A stretch of 57,954 nucleotides of DNA from an uncultured Alphaproteobacteria bacterium (GCA_902601865.1 CACKOX010000008.1:1-57954), one strand, 5' to 3'; counted from the stretch's first letter, positions 26,758 through 35,719 are shown. Numbers and translations: made by a program. Notes: generated by a model from the letters alone, not told the origin.

Positions 26758-28065
26758 TTAACAGTCTAAGGTTGTTTCTCTTTCCCAACTAGAAAGTTGT
26801 TTATTAAAGGTATTCCAATCTTGTTCTTTTAATTTTACATAGCTGTCCACTAAACCATCCCCAAATCCTGCTCGAATAACTTTTGACTTATTAAAATCAC
26901 GAATTGCATCAAGAAGATTTAAAGGAAGTTTTTTTACCCTTCCTGCTTTATGACCTTCGGTATACATATTTATATCCAATCTTTTTCCAGGATCTCTTTT
27001 GTTATTAAAACCATCTAAGCCTAATAAAAGTATCCCTGCTTGAAGTAAATAAGGATTGGTTGCACCATCCATTAGTCTCAATTCAAATCTTCCAGCTCCA
27101 GGAACTCTTACCATATGGGTCCTATTATTACCCGCCCAGGTAATCGAACTTGGCGACCAAGTTGCACCAGAGGTTGTAACACTTCCATTTATTCTTTTAT
27201 AAGAGTTTACAGTAGGATTAAAAATAGCAGCCATTTTTTCAGCGCTCTCCATTATTCCACCTAAGAAATTATAACCAGTTTTGGATAAACCAAGATCATC
27301 TTTTTTATCTAAGAACATATTCTTCTTACCAGCCTTATCCCAAATAGATATATGACAGTGACAACCGTTACCCGTTAAATGAGTAAACGGCTTGGGCATA
27401 AATGTAGCTCTTAAAGAATGTTTTTCAGCAATTGACTTGACCATAAATTTAAAGAAAGCATGTCTATCGGCTGTTACTAGGCAATCAGAGAAATCCCAAT
27501 TCATTTCAAATTGACCATTTGCATCTTCATGATCATTTTGATAAGGCTTCCATCCCAATGAAATCATTGAGTCACATATTTCTGTAATAACATCATATCT
27601 TCTCATTAGAGCAGAAGAGTCATAACAAGGTTTAGCTTGTGTATCTCTGTCATCTGATAAAGAAGTTCCATCCTCATTTACTAAAAAAAATTCACATTCA
27701 ACTCCAGATTTCATATGAAGATTTTTTTTTGCTGCCTTTTCTATTTGTCTCTTTAAGGCCACTCGTGGCGAGGCCTCAACTGGTTTACCATCCATATATA
27801 AATCCGATGCGACCCAAGCAATTTCTTTATTCCAAGGAAGTTGAATAACACTATCACCGTCTGGCATTCCAAACATATCTGAGTCTGCTGGAGACATATC
27901 TAACCATGTTGCAAAGCCTGCAAAACCCGCTCCTTCTGATTGAATTTCATCTATTGCTGTTGCAGGGACTAGTTTTGATCTTAGAACCCCAAATAAATCT
28001 ACAAAACTTACAAAAAAATATTTCACCCCATTTTTTTTAGCGAATTGATGAAGGTTAGTGCCCAT
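26758..28065 (-). CDS. gmaS: gamma-glutamylmethylamide synthetase
   Basis: GS-family ligase of 435 aa making gamma-glutamylmethylamide from glutamate, methylamine and ATP. It matches GmaS closely in length and in diagnostic runs: EGAGFAGFATWLDM near 44, GWKPYQNDHEDANGQFEMNW near 183, TGNGCHCHISIWD near 242, and NNRTHMVRVPGAGRFELRL near 315. It lacks the GlnA adenylylation motif. Ribosome site AGAGGAG precedes the ATG. The upstream region shared with amt holds a perfect palindrome at 28091. It works upstream of mgsABC and mgdABCD, which are not in the same operon here, unlike the classic gmaS-mgs-mgd order. Confidence 0.92.
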   Translation of the reverse strand: MGTNLHQFAKKNGVKYFFVSFVDLFGVLRSKLVPATAIDEIQSEGAGFAGFATWLDMSPADSDMFGMPDGDSVIQLPWNKEIAWVASDLYMDGKPVEASPRVALKRQIEKAAKKNLHMKSGVECEFFLVNEDGTSLSDDRDTQAKPCYDSSALMRRYDVITEICDSMISLGWKPYQNDHEDANGQFEMNWDFSDCLVTADRHAFFKFMVKSIAEKHSLRATFMPKPFTHLTGNGCHCHISIWDKAGKKNMFLDKKDDLGLSKTGYNFLGGIMESAEKMAAIFNPTVNSYKRINGSVTTSGATWSPSSITWAGNNRTHMVRVPGAGRFELRLMDGATNPYLLQAGILLLGLDGFNNKRDPGKRLDINMYTEGHKAGRVKKLPLNLLDAIRDFNKSKVIRAGFGDGLVDSYVKLKEQDWNTFNKQLSSWERETTLDC

Positions 28066-28090
28066 TAAATTTCTCCTCTTTCATATATGT

Positions 28091-28109
28091 ATATGCAAAT
28101 TTTGCATAT
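28091..28109. promoter_or_regulatory. perfect palindrome in the gmaS/amt divergent promoter region
   Basis: ATATGCAAATTTTGCATAT: 9-bp arms around one base, 26 bases before the gmaS start and about 177 bases before amt. The TGCA-N5-TGCA core loosely resembles nitrogen-regulator (NtrC-type) half sites, but the match is weak. It differs from the GTTTCA-type IclR palindrome, so gmaS may answer to another regulator. The rest of the 220-base gap is A/T-rich with no gene. Confidence 0.5.
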
Positions 28110-28285
28110 GATTAAAACACATTGATATCATTCAATTTTTAACTGAATTTCCAATTATTTTGATTTTATAATTAACTAATTAAAAAGTAAAATACTTAAA
28201 AAGATATTAAAAATGATTCTCATTATGTAGGAGATGAGTTTTTTTTCTTTTTATTTTTATAAAAATAAATAAGGAGGTCATTAAT

Positions 28286-29563
28286 ATGACACTTGAAGAA
28301 CTTGAAGTGTTTGTGACGACGCAAGCCAATGTAAGTATGGAAGCATACTATTGGTGGTGTACAGCGTTGATGATCACAATTCACGTAGGTTTTTTAATGT
28401 ATGAGGTTGGAGCATCGCGTTTTAAGAATGCCGTTTCCTCAGCAGTAAAAAATCTTTTAGCGTTCGCCTTTATGATACCCACCTTTTGGTTATTTGGTTG
28501 GTACATTTACTTGGCGTTCCCTGGAGGTTTCACTCCGATTGACCTAGAAGGATACGGTACGCCATGGAATGTTTCAATGGGACCAATGTTAAGTGACCAG
28601 GCTACTGGTGTTTTCTGGGCAGCATTTACACTTTTTGCTTGTACTACAGCATCTGTTTTTTCAGGAGCTGTTTTGGAAAGAATAAGAATTAGTGCATTTG
28701 TTTTCTTAGCCGTAATCTTAGGTTCTGTTGCTTGGATTTTGGGCGCAGCTTGGGGTTGGCATCCTGACGGATGGTTAGTAACACAATTTGGTTACCACGA
28801 TGTAGGAGCTGCAGGTGTTGTACACATGATAGCTGGTTGGTTTGCATTTGGTGTTGTACTGAACTTAGGTCCAAGAGTTGGTAAATACAACGCTGATGGT
28901 ACAGCGAATGAAATTGAAGGTCATGATTTGAGATTTTCTTTTGTAGGTCTACTAATGATTATTGTTGGTTTCTTTGGATTCCTCGGTGGTTGTTTAATTT
29001 GGGCCGGTGCTGATTTAGGCGGCTGGATTAACATTTACGGTGCTCCAGCAACTTTATCATCATTCGCATTTAATACATTAATGGGTCTAGCTGGCGGTAT
29101 GATTGGTGCCTTCTGGATGAGTAAAGGTAATCCTTTCTGGATGATGTCTGGTGGTCTTGCAGGTATATTCTCTTGTGCCTCTGGTCTTGATGTTTGGTAT
29201 CCAGGTTTAGCTTTTGTCCTCGGATTTGTTGGTGGTGTGATAATTATTCCTGCGAATAATTGGTTACATAATACCTTCAAAATCGATGATCCTGTTGGTG
29301 CTATTTCAGTGCACGGTGTAGCTGGTATTTGGGGTGTTGTTGCAATGGGTTTATTTGCTTCAGGATATCCTGCTTCTGGAGACATTCCTCCAACTAGCTT
29401 TGGTGGTCAATTAGTTGGCTGTATAGTTATGTTCTTAGTAGGCTTTGTACCTGGATACGGAATATCATTCATCATGAAGGCGATGGGATGGTTGCGAGTA
29501 CCAGATGCAGTGCAAAAAGCGGGTATTGACCAAGCTGAACTAGGGCTGAAAGCATATCAATAA
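28286..29563 (+). CDS. amt: ammonium (methylammonium) transporter
   Basis: 425 aa polytopic membrane protein of the Amt/Mep/Rh family with about eleven helices. The twin-histidine pore is visible as GAAGVVHMIAGW near 176 and ISVHGVAGIWG near 338, and the conserved aspartate in YHDVGAAG precedes the first histidine. N-terminal residues are consistent with a short periplasmic start rather than a cleaved signal. An AAGGAGG ribosome site lies nine bases ahead. Next to gmaS it could bring in methylammonium as well as ammonium. A small membrane protein follows in the same operon. Confidence 0.9.
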   Translation: MTLEELEVFVTTQANVSMEAYYWWCTALMITIHVGFLMYEVGASRFKNAVSSAVKNLLAFAFMIPTFWLFGWYIYLAFPGGFTPIDLEGYGTPWNVSMGPMLSDQATGVFWAAFTLFACTTASVFSGAVLERIRISAFVFLAVILGSVAWILGAAWGWHPDGWLVTQFGYHDVGAAGVVHMIAGWFAFGVVLNLGPRVGKYNADGTANEIEGHDLRFSFVGLLMIIVGFFGFLGGCLIWAGADLGGWINIYGAPATLSSFAFNTLMGLAGGMIGAFWMSKGNPFWMMSGGLAGIFSCASGLDVWYPGLAFVLGFVGGVIIIPANNWLHNTFKIDDPVGAISVHGVAGIWGVVAMGLFASGYPASGDIPPTSFGGQLVGCIVMFLVGFVPGYGISFIMKAMGWLRVPDAVQKAGIDQAELGLKAYQ

Positions 29564-29586
29564 AGGTAATAAGGAAAGGATAAATT

Positions 29587-29760
29587 ATGAATTCATGGCC
29601 AGGACCTGAAAACAGTTGGGAAGGTGTAGATGCTTATTTCACCTCTGCTAATAGTGAAGGTACATTAATATTCTGGACCCTTCTTGTAATAGCCTTGTTA
29701 ATACTTGTTACAATGCTTGCAGCAAGACACGAGTCAGATACTGCTAACAAAACTAAATAA
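29587..29760 (+). CDS. small single-helix protein after amt
   Basis: 57 aa (MNSWPGPENSWEGVDAYF start) with an acidic, tryptophan-containing first part, one hydrophobic helix (about 27-46, LIFWTLLVIALLILVTMLAA) and a short hydrophilic tail. AAGGAAAGGA ribosome site upstream, 23 bases after amt, and a terminator just after it. It may be an accessory of the transporter. No family recognised. Confidence 0.65.
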   Translation: MNSWPGPENSWEGVDAYFTSANSEGTLIFWTLLVIALLILVTMLAARHESDTANKTK

Positions 29761-29773
29761 ATACTTTATTATT

Positions 29774-29796
29774 ATGGCGGGGATTTACCCCGCCAT
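29774..29796 (+). terminator. hairpin terminator after the amt operon
   Basis: A 9-bp perfect G/C-rich stem, ATGGCGGGG with CCCCGCCAT, and a 5-base ATTTA loop, followed by TTTAA. It stands out in this A/T-rich sequence. Ends the amt and small-protein transcript. Confidence 0.8.
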
Positions 29797-29806
29797 TTAA
29801 ACTGAT

Positions 29807-29977
29807 ATGGATTACAACACAACAAATTATTTTTTTCAAAATCTAGTAAGTCTTGTACTAGAAAATAGATTAATCGCTGCTGTATTATGGATAGTCTTCA
29901 TGTATTTCATTCTCAGAAAAATAGCAAAAAAAGATAACGACTATATCCTTAATAAATTTACAAGATCTAATAAATAA
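29807..29977 (+). CDS. small membrane protein upstream of the class I amidotransferase
   Basis: A 56-aa frame (MDYNTTNYFFQN start) with one hydrophobic helix (about 22-36) and a basic tail. It lies between the amt terminator and the next gene, ending two bases before that gene's TTG start, so the two are probably coupled. No clear ribosome site. No family recognised. Confidence 0.5.
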   Translation: MDYNTTNYFFQNLVSLVLENRLIAAVLWIVFMYFILRKIAKKDNDYILNKFTRSNK

Positions 29978-29979
29978 AT

Positions 29980-30711
29980 TTGAATTTTTTAATAATAAGT
30001 GGCATGGATGAGAGCCATGACATTGAACACGCGAGTGCTGAGTGTTTCTTTCAGCATCAATATTTTAGAGATATCATAATTTCTGAAAGGGAAGATGCTA
30101 ATATTTCTGTATATAATACATATAAAAATAAAATAGATGATTTAAACAAGTATGATGCTTTTCTTTGGACAGGCGGTCTAGGAAGTATTTACGAGACTAA
30201 TAGTCATAATAAAAATCAAATTGAAATATGTGAGAAAATTTTAAAATTAGACAAGCCTCTTTGGGGGAGTTGCTGGGGGCTTCAAGTTATTGCCTACTGT
30301 TATGGTGATGTAATAAAAAAAAGCAAAAAACCTGAATTTGGATACTCCGAAAAAATTGAAATCATCAAAAATCATAAATCCTATAAAGATAAAATTAATT
30401 ACTTTACCGCACCAGGTCATCATTACGATCATTTAGAGAGTATAAATTCGGAATTTGAAATTATTTCTCAAAATAATCTTTCTATCCAATCTATAAGTCA
30501 TAAAAGTAAAAATATTTTTTGCACACAATATCACCCAGAGTTACCCTATAATTTCATAGGTAGTTTAATGAAATACTGGAAAAAAAATTATCTCAAAATT
30601 ATGAATGAGTTTAATTTTAATAATCTTTTAAACAAATTAGAGATATTAGAGAAAGAGGATAAATATAATAGAAAATTAGAAATTGAAAATTGGCTTAGAG
30701 ATCTTAATTAG
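29980..30711 (+). CDS. class I glutamine amidotransferase-like protein (GMP synthase-like)
   Basis: 243 aa with the catalytic triad of class I amidotransferases: C98 in GSCWGLQ, and H185 with E187 in QYHPE. It is a stand-alone domain without a synthase part, like a group of proteins annotated as GMP-synthase-like amidotransferases. The TTG start at 29980 keeps a strand (NFLIISG) typical of the fold's N-terminus; an ATG at 30004 would remove it. It sits two genes before a GS-like ligase, so a gamma-glutamyl amide hydrolase role is possible. No substrate evidence. The stop overlaps the opposing gene by four bases. Confidence 0.72.
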   Translation: MNFLIISGMDESHDIEHASAECFFQHQYFRDIIISEREDANISVYNTYKNKIDDLNKYDAFLWTGGLGSIYETNSHNKNQIEICEKILKLDKPLWGSCWGLQVIAYCYGDVIKKSKKPEFGYSEKIEIIKNHKSYKDKINYFTAPGHHYDHLESINSEFEIISQNNLSIQSISHKSKNIFCTQYHPELPYNFIGSLMKYWKKNYLKIMNEFNFNNLLNKLEILEKEDKYNRKLEIENWLRDLN

Positions 30712-30959
30712 TTATCTTCTTTTGTTACTATCATTACAACAAAAAGAAAGAAAAGTGATAAAATTCCACAAAAAACAGATCCAAAAAAAATAGTCGAAAG
30801 GATAAAGAAAAAAATATCTAGGCTAGTTATTTTACTAAAGAATAATGGATTAGTTAAAAATTGATCAACAACGAGTATAAAACTCATTATGAGTAATCCA
30901 GATAAAAACCCTCTTTTATAATATCTTATCCATGATTTTTTAAAGTAGCTAAAGTTCAT
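30708..30959 (-). CDS. small two-helix membrane protein
   Basis: 83 aa with a basic start (YFKKSWIRYYKRG) and two hydrophobic helices (about 18-34 and 48-78). It fills exactly the space between the amidotransferase and the third GS-like gene on the opposite strand, and its stop overlaps the amidotransferase stop. No family recognised. Confidence 0.5.
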   Translation of the reverse strand: MNFSYFKKSWIRYYKRGFLSGLLIMSFILVVDQFLTNPLFFSKITSLDIFFFILSTIFFGSVFCGILSLFFLFVVMIVTKEDN

Positions 30960-31026
30960 TATGTATTGGTATTTTCTATATTATGAAAATATACTTATAA
31001 ATCTATTAATTTAATTGGAGGAATAT

Positions 31027-32424
31027 GTGAGTAATTATCATCAAAATATAAAAGATGCTCTACCTGATCCTAAAAGAGTAAAAAAAATTAAAAAAGACTT
31101 AGAGTCAAAAGGAGTTAAATATATTTATTCCAATTGGATTGATTTTTTAGGAAGTCCTAAAACGAAACCAATGCCTATTTCAGATTTTGAAGATTTATGT
31201 GCTGGAAAAGGTCCCCAATTTGCAGTTCATTCAGTATCTTTTGTCCCTGAGTTAACACCAGCTGATAATGATCAGATACCCGTACCTGATCTTGATAGTC
31301 TTGTTATTTGTCCCTGGGATAAAACATGTGCTTGGGTTTTTGCAGATCTTTACTGGAACGACAAACCCTACGATGTTTGTCCAAGAATGACTTTAAAAAG
31401 GCAAATTAAAAAATGTGAAAAATCTGATTTGAAATTTTTTGTTGGTATAGAACCAGAATTTTTTTTAATGAAATGGGATGGTGATAAACCTGTAAAAGCT
31501 ATTGATAGAGATCCCATTCCTTTGAGAAGACAAGCTTTTGGATATGACGCTGAATATTCAATAGATGGAATGAATTTCTTAAAAGAGATTATTGATATAT
31601 TAAATAATGATCTGAAATGGGACTTACATGATGTCGTAGCTGAGGGTGCTTACGGTCAATATGAATTAGATTTTGGATATACAGATATTCTTTCAATGGC
31701 TGATAGATTTGTCTTTTTGCGAGTTCTTCTAAAAGAGATAGCAAAAAAATATGGTTATTTTGTATCTTTTATGCCAAAAACTACAATTAGTGACTGGCGA
31801 TCTGGAGCTCATATCAACCACAGTGTAGCTTCTATTAAAAAGAAAAATAAAAATATTTATAAAGATGGAGATAAATTTTCAGATAAAGCATATAACGCTG
31901 TTGCAGGAATACTTAAACATGGTGCTGCTATCACAGCTTTAGCTTGCCCTACGGTTAATTCTTATAATGGTTTTGTACCTACTGTTGAGGGCTTAGATGG
32001 TGGAATGCATACCTGGGCTCCAACTCATATGACTTATGGAAATAATAATAGATCTGCCATGATAAGGTTACCTCAAAACAGATATTGTATAGAAGATAGA
32101 GCTTCAGATTTAACTCAAAATCCATACCTTACTTTCTCATTATTGGCTGCCGCGGCTACTGAGGGCATTGATAAGAAGATGACACCACCTAAAGCCACTA
32201 ATAAAAGTCTGTATGATTTAACAGAAAAAGAAAAAAAACAAGTAACCAGTCTTCCAAGAAACTTACTAGAGGCAGTTGATGCTTTCGCAGCAGACCCTTT
32301 AACTAAAGAGGTGTTTTCAGAGGCCATGATCAATAATTTTGTGGGATATAAATACGACGAGTGGTCGAGGTATCATACCACAACTACAGATTGGGAAATT
32401 AAAGAATATTTAAAGTTATTTTAA
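31027..32424 (+). CDS. glutamine synthetase family ligase of unknown amine specificity
   Basis: 465 aa from a GTG at 31027, chosen because TTGGAGGAA at 31015 is its ribosome site; starting at 31015 would read the site as protein. GS marks are VGIEPEFFLMKW near 139, AEGAYGQYELDF near 206 (varying from the DHEDANGQFE of GmaS), SGAHINHSVASI near 258 and NNNRSAMIRLPQ near 338. There is no adenylylation tyrosine motif. It is a different subfamily from GlnA, GlnT and GmaS in this window. Translated with the MetX-like hydrolase directly after it. Likely a gamma-glutamyl-amine or related ligase. Confidence 0.75.
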   Translation: MSNYHQNIKDALPDPKRVKKIKKDLESKGVKYIYSNWIDFLGSPKTKPMPISDFEDLCAGKGPQFAVHSVSFVPELTPADNDQIPVPDLDSLVICPWDKTCAWVFADLYWNDKPYDVCPRMTLKRQIKKCEKSDLKFFVGIEPEFFLMKWDGDKPVKAIDRDPIPLRRQAFGYDAEYSIDGMNFLKEIIDILNNDLKWDLHDVVAEGAYGQYELDFGYTDILSMADRFVFLRVLLKEIAKKYGYFVSFMPKTTISDWRSGAHINHSVASIKKKNKNIYKDGDKFSDKAYNAVAGILKHGAAITALACPTVNSYNGFVPTVEGLDGGMHTWAPTHMTYGNNNRSAMIRLPQNRYCIEDRASDLTQNPYLTFSLLAAAATEGIDKKMTPPKATNKSLYDLTEKEKKQVTSLPRNLLEAVDAFAADPLTKEVFSEAMINNFVGYKYDEWSRYHTTTTDWEIKEYLKLF

Positions 32425-33441
32425 TTGATAAATAAACAAGAATTAAAAAATTTTGAACTAAAAAATTTCAAACTCAAATCAGGAACAACAATCGATTTAG
32501 ATTTGAAATACTTAGCATTTGGTAATCTTAACGAAGACAAATCAAATGTTATTTTGTACCCAACTAGGTATGCAGGAACTCACTTAGAGCAAGGAAATAT
32601 AATTAATGATAATTTTCCTATTAACCCCAATGATTACTTCATCATTATACCTAACATGTTTTGCAATGGAGTATCTTCTTCACCAAGCAATGTAAATGGA
32701 GAAATAAAGGGACCAAATTTTCCGTTAATCACAATCTACGATAATGTTAAAGCTCAAAAAATTTTATTAGAAAAAACATTAGATATTGAAAAAATTAAAC
32801 TTGTAATAGGGTGGTCAATGGGAGGGCAACAAGCACTTCAATGGGCTTCATACTTCCCTGACTCGATAGAAAGTGCCATTTCAATGTGTGGTCATGCCAA
32901 GACCACGGGTCATACTTATGTTTTTCTTGAGGGTGTATATGCTGCTTTGATATCTGACCCTAATTGGAATAAAGGCAATTATGAAAGCCAACCAAACCAA
33001 GGGAAAACTACAATGGCAAGAGTATGGGCGGGATGGGCCCATGGTCAAAACTGGTTCAGAGAAAAACATTATTTAAGTAATGGTTTTAAAAATCCAAAAG
33101 AGGTATTAGATAAATTATGGAACAAAATTTATTATCAGCGTGATGCGAATGATCTTTTAGCTATGATTAGAACTTGGCAAGAGCATGATATTAGTAACAA
33201 TGAATTATACCAAAACGACTTTTCTAAAGCTTTAAATTCAATATCTGCAAAAACAATCCTTATGCCAGGTCAAAATGATTTGTATTTTCCACCAGAGGAT
33301 AATGAAATTGAATTAAAAGATATTCCCAATGGAGAATTAAGAATCATTCCCTCAGACTATGGCCATTACGCCGGTGCGGGTAAATCTAAAGAAGACCTTG
33401 ATTTTATTAATAAAGCTATTAGCGAGATACTAGTTAATTAA
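32425..33441 (+). CDS. MetX-like alpha/beta hydrolase
   Basis: 338 aa of the homoserine-acetyltransferase-like fold. Nucleophile S131 in GWSMGGQQ, catalytic aspartate in GQNDLYFP and histidine in YGHYAGAG. The TTG start abuts the stop of the GS-like gene, so the two are translationally coupled. True MetX proteins are somewhat longer and start with a different N-terminal run, and this one lies outside any methionine gene context. It may be a hydrolase or acyltransferase acting on the ligase product. Its stop overlaps tyrS. Confidence 0.7.
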   Translation: MINKQELKNFELKNFKLKSGTTIDLDLKYLAFGNLNEDKSNVILYPTRYAGTHLEQGNIINDNFPINPNDYFIIIPNMFCNGVSSSPSNVNGEIKGPNFPLITIYDNVKAQKILLEKTLDIEKIKLVIGWSMGGQQALQWASYFPDSIESAISMCGHAKTTGHTYVFLEGVYAALISDPNWNKGNYESQPNQGKTTMARVWAGWAHGQNWFREKHYLSNGFKNPKEVLDKLWNKIYYQRDANDLLAMIRTWQEHDISNNELYQNDFSKALNSISAKTILMPGQNDLYFPPEDNEIELKDIPNGELRIIPSDYGHYAGAGKSKEDLDFINKAISEILVN

Positions 33442-34636
33442 ATTTTAGTTTAAAAAGTTTCTTTTTACCAATTTTTAAAACTTGATTATCATTTTTATTA
33501 TTCAGAACAGTATTAAAGTCATTTACGGTGCTGTCATCTATCTTAATACCCCCACCTTCAATTAGTCTTTTAGCTTCTGATTTTGAACTAACTAAGTTGT
33601 GACTTATGAGTGCATCTATAATTTTAATATCTAAATTTTTATCTAGTAAAATCTCGTCTAAATTTTCATCTGAATTATTTTCAAATATAGAAATAGCTTT
33701 TTTTTCAGCATCCTCTGCAGATTTTTGTGAGTGGCAATCTGAGGTTACTAAAAAAGCAAGTTTCTTTTTTGCTTCATTGATATTTTCTGAGATGATATTT
33801 TTTATTTCACTCTTATCCAAGTCACTAAATATAAGTAATAGCTTTTCTACATCGTTATCATCTACATTTCGCCAATATTGATAAAAATCATATGAGTTAT
33901 ACTTATTTTCATCTATCCATACCGCTCCTTGCTCAGTTTTGCCCATCTTTTTCCCAGTTGAAGTTGTTAACAAAGGTGTGGTAAGTCCAAAAGCGTCTTT
34001 TTTATTTATTTTAGATATGATTTCCATTCCTAAAACTATATTTCCCCATTGGTCAGATCCACCAATTTGTAAATCACATTTTTCATTTTTATTTAAATAA
34101 AGAAAGTCATAACTTTGGAGTATCATGTAATTAAATTCTAAAAAAGATAATGATTGTTCTCTTTTAAGTCTTTCTTTAACACTTTCAAAAGTTAGCATTC
34201 TATTAATTGAAACATGACTACCTACATCTCTTAACAATTCGATATAATTTAATTTATCTAACCATTGATCATTATTAATGAAGGTTATATTTTCTTTAAA
34301 ATCTCTAAAATAATGTTCGAAAATTCTTTTGAAATTATCAATATTTTTTTGAATATTGTCGTAACTTAAAATTTGTCTCGCTGTATCTTTACCTGATGGA
34401 TCTCCTACTTTTGTGGTACCTCCACCCAGTAGCACTATTGCTTGATGACCGTGCTTGATAAGTGTCTTTATAGCTCTTAATTGTACCAGACTTCCAACAT
34501 GTAAAGCATCAGCTGTTGCATCAAAGCCAATATAAAAAATTATTTTTTTCTTATTTAATAATGTATTTAGTTCAATTTCATTTGTACACTGATTGAATAG
34601 ATGTCTATCTTTAAATAACTGTATATAATCAATCAT
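33434..34636 (-). CDS. tyrS: tyrosyl-tRNA synthetase
   Basis: Class I synthetase of 400 aa. The HIGH-like motif is in ALHVGSL near 45, GGGTTKVGDPSGK follows, and the KMSKS-like loop reads GKKMGKT near 229. A C-terminal S4 RNA-binding domain (about 335-395) has SEAKRLIEGGGIKID. Length is normal. It diverges from anmK with only 33 bases between starts, and converges on the MetX-like hydrolase with an 8-base overlap. Confidence 0.95.
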   Translation of the reverse strand: MIDYIQLFKDRHLFNQCTNEIELNTLLNKKKIIFYIGFDATADALHVGSLVQLRAIKTLIKHGHQAIVLLGGGTTKVGDPSGKDTARQILSYDNIQKNIDNFKRIFEHYFRDFKENITFINNDQWLDKLNYIELLRDVGSHVSINRMLTFESVKERLKREQSLSFLEFNYMILQSYDFLYLNKNEKCDLQIGGSDQWGNIVLGMEIISKINKKDAFGLTTPLLTTSTGKKMGKTEQGAVWIDENKYNSYDFYQYWRNVDDNDVEKLLLIFSDLDKSEIKNIISENINEAKKKLAFLVTSDCHSQKSAEDAEKKAISIFENNSDENLDEILLDKNLDIKIIDALISHNLVSSKSEAKRLIEGGGIKIDDSTVNDFNTVLNNKNDNQVLKIGKKKLFKLKFN

Positions 34637-34669
34637 ATATAATAATTAACATAATTTTATAGATATCAA

Positions 34670-35719
34670 ATGGAATATATGGCCCTTGGATGCATGTCAG
34701 GAACATCATTAGATGGTATTGATTGTAGTCTCATTAAATCAGATGGACTTTCTTTCGCAAATGAAATTTCAAATGAATTCATCCCATATAGCGAAGAATT
34801 ACAAAAAAAATTACTTAATACAATTAGCCAAGAATATTTGAATGACACAAGTGTATTAACCTTACTAAACGAGGAATACAAGAAAGCTATCAATCAATTT
34901 ATTAAAAATAATAATGTAAAAATTGACTTAATTGCTATGCACGGTCAAACTATCTTTCACGATCAAAAGACTAAAATATCAATACAGCTTTTTGATAAAA
35001 GTTTAAGTTTTGACTCTAATTCACCAGTTATTTGCAATTTTAGAAAAAACGATCTGCTAAATGGAGGTAATGGAGCACCAATAATGCCAGAATTTCACAA
35101 AATGATAGCAATGCAATTAGATTTAAAAAAAGTAATCTTTGTAAATATAGGTGGAGTAACCAATATAACTCTAATAAACAACGAGGATATTAATGCAGGA
35201 GATAGCTCATTTGGTAACGCTATTATTAATGATTTAATCTACGAAAGAATTGGTCAAAATTTTGATATAGATGGATCTTTATCTGAGAAGGGAAAAAAAA
35301 TTGAGACCTTATTTAATAAAATACTTACTGATCAATTTTTTGATAAAAAGTTACCAAAATCTTTAGATAGAAATTATTTTCATAAATATAAAAAATATTT
35401 TTTTCAACACGATAATTTAAATAATACTATTTTTACTTTATTAGAAATTATACCCTATGCTATTAGAGAATTAATTTCATCTCCATCAGACTATAAGATA
35501 ATCTTAATGGGCGGTGGTAGAAAAAACCTCACGCTTCAAAAAATATTTAAAAAATATTTTGAAGATGTATCTTTAATAGATTTTTACAATATGAATGGTG
35601 ATTTCATTGAGTCTCAAGGAATGGCTTATTTAGGTATAAGGTATTTATTAAAGAAACATTCAACTTATTACTCAACTACAAAAGTACTAAAAAATATATA
35701 TTTAGGAGAACGTTGTTAG
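34670..35719 (+). CDS. anmK: anhydro-N-acetylmuramic acid kinase
   Basis: 349 aa sugar kinase that recycles peptidoglycan anhydro-muramic acid. The N-terminal ATP-binding run ALGCMSGTSLDGID is diagnostic, followed by MHGQTIFHD near 92, NIGGVTNITL near 164, and the late GGGRKN phosphate loop. The family pairs with muropeptide recycling. It is divergent from tyrS, and its stop overlaps the hydrolase on the other strand by four bases. Confidence 0.92.
   Translation: MEYMALGCMSGTSLDGIDCSLIKSDGLSFANEISNEFIPYSEELQKKLLNTISQEYLNDTSVLTLLNEEYKKAINQFIKNNNVKIDLIAMHGQTIFHDQKTKISIQLFDKSLSFDSNSPVICNFRKNDLLNGGNGAPIMPEFHKMIAMQLDLKKVIFVNIGGVTNITLINNEDINAGDSSFGNAIINDLIYERIGQNFDIDGSLSEKGKKIETLFNKILTDQFFDKKLPKSLDRNYFHKYKKYFFQHDNLNNTIFTLLEIIPYAIRELISSPSDYKIILMGGGRKNLTLQKIFKKYFEDVSLIDFYNMNGDFIESQGMAYLGIRYLLKKHSTYYSTTKVLKNIYLGERC

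Noticed and set aside
28219-28246. CTCAT...ATGAG hairpin followed by T8, in the amt leader
   Set aside because: The stem is only 5 bp of mixed A/T and G/C; too weak to call a terminator or attenuator. No riboswitch fold recognised.
30971-30992. TATTTTC...GAAAATA inverted repeat before the third GS-like gene
   Set aside because: A/T-rich repeat with an 8-base spacer, differing from the IclR site; such repeats arise by chance in this base composition.
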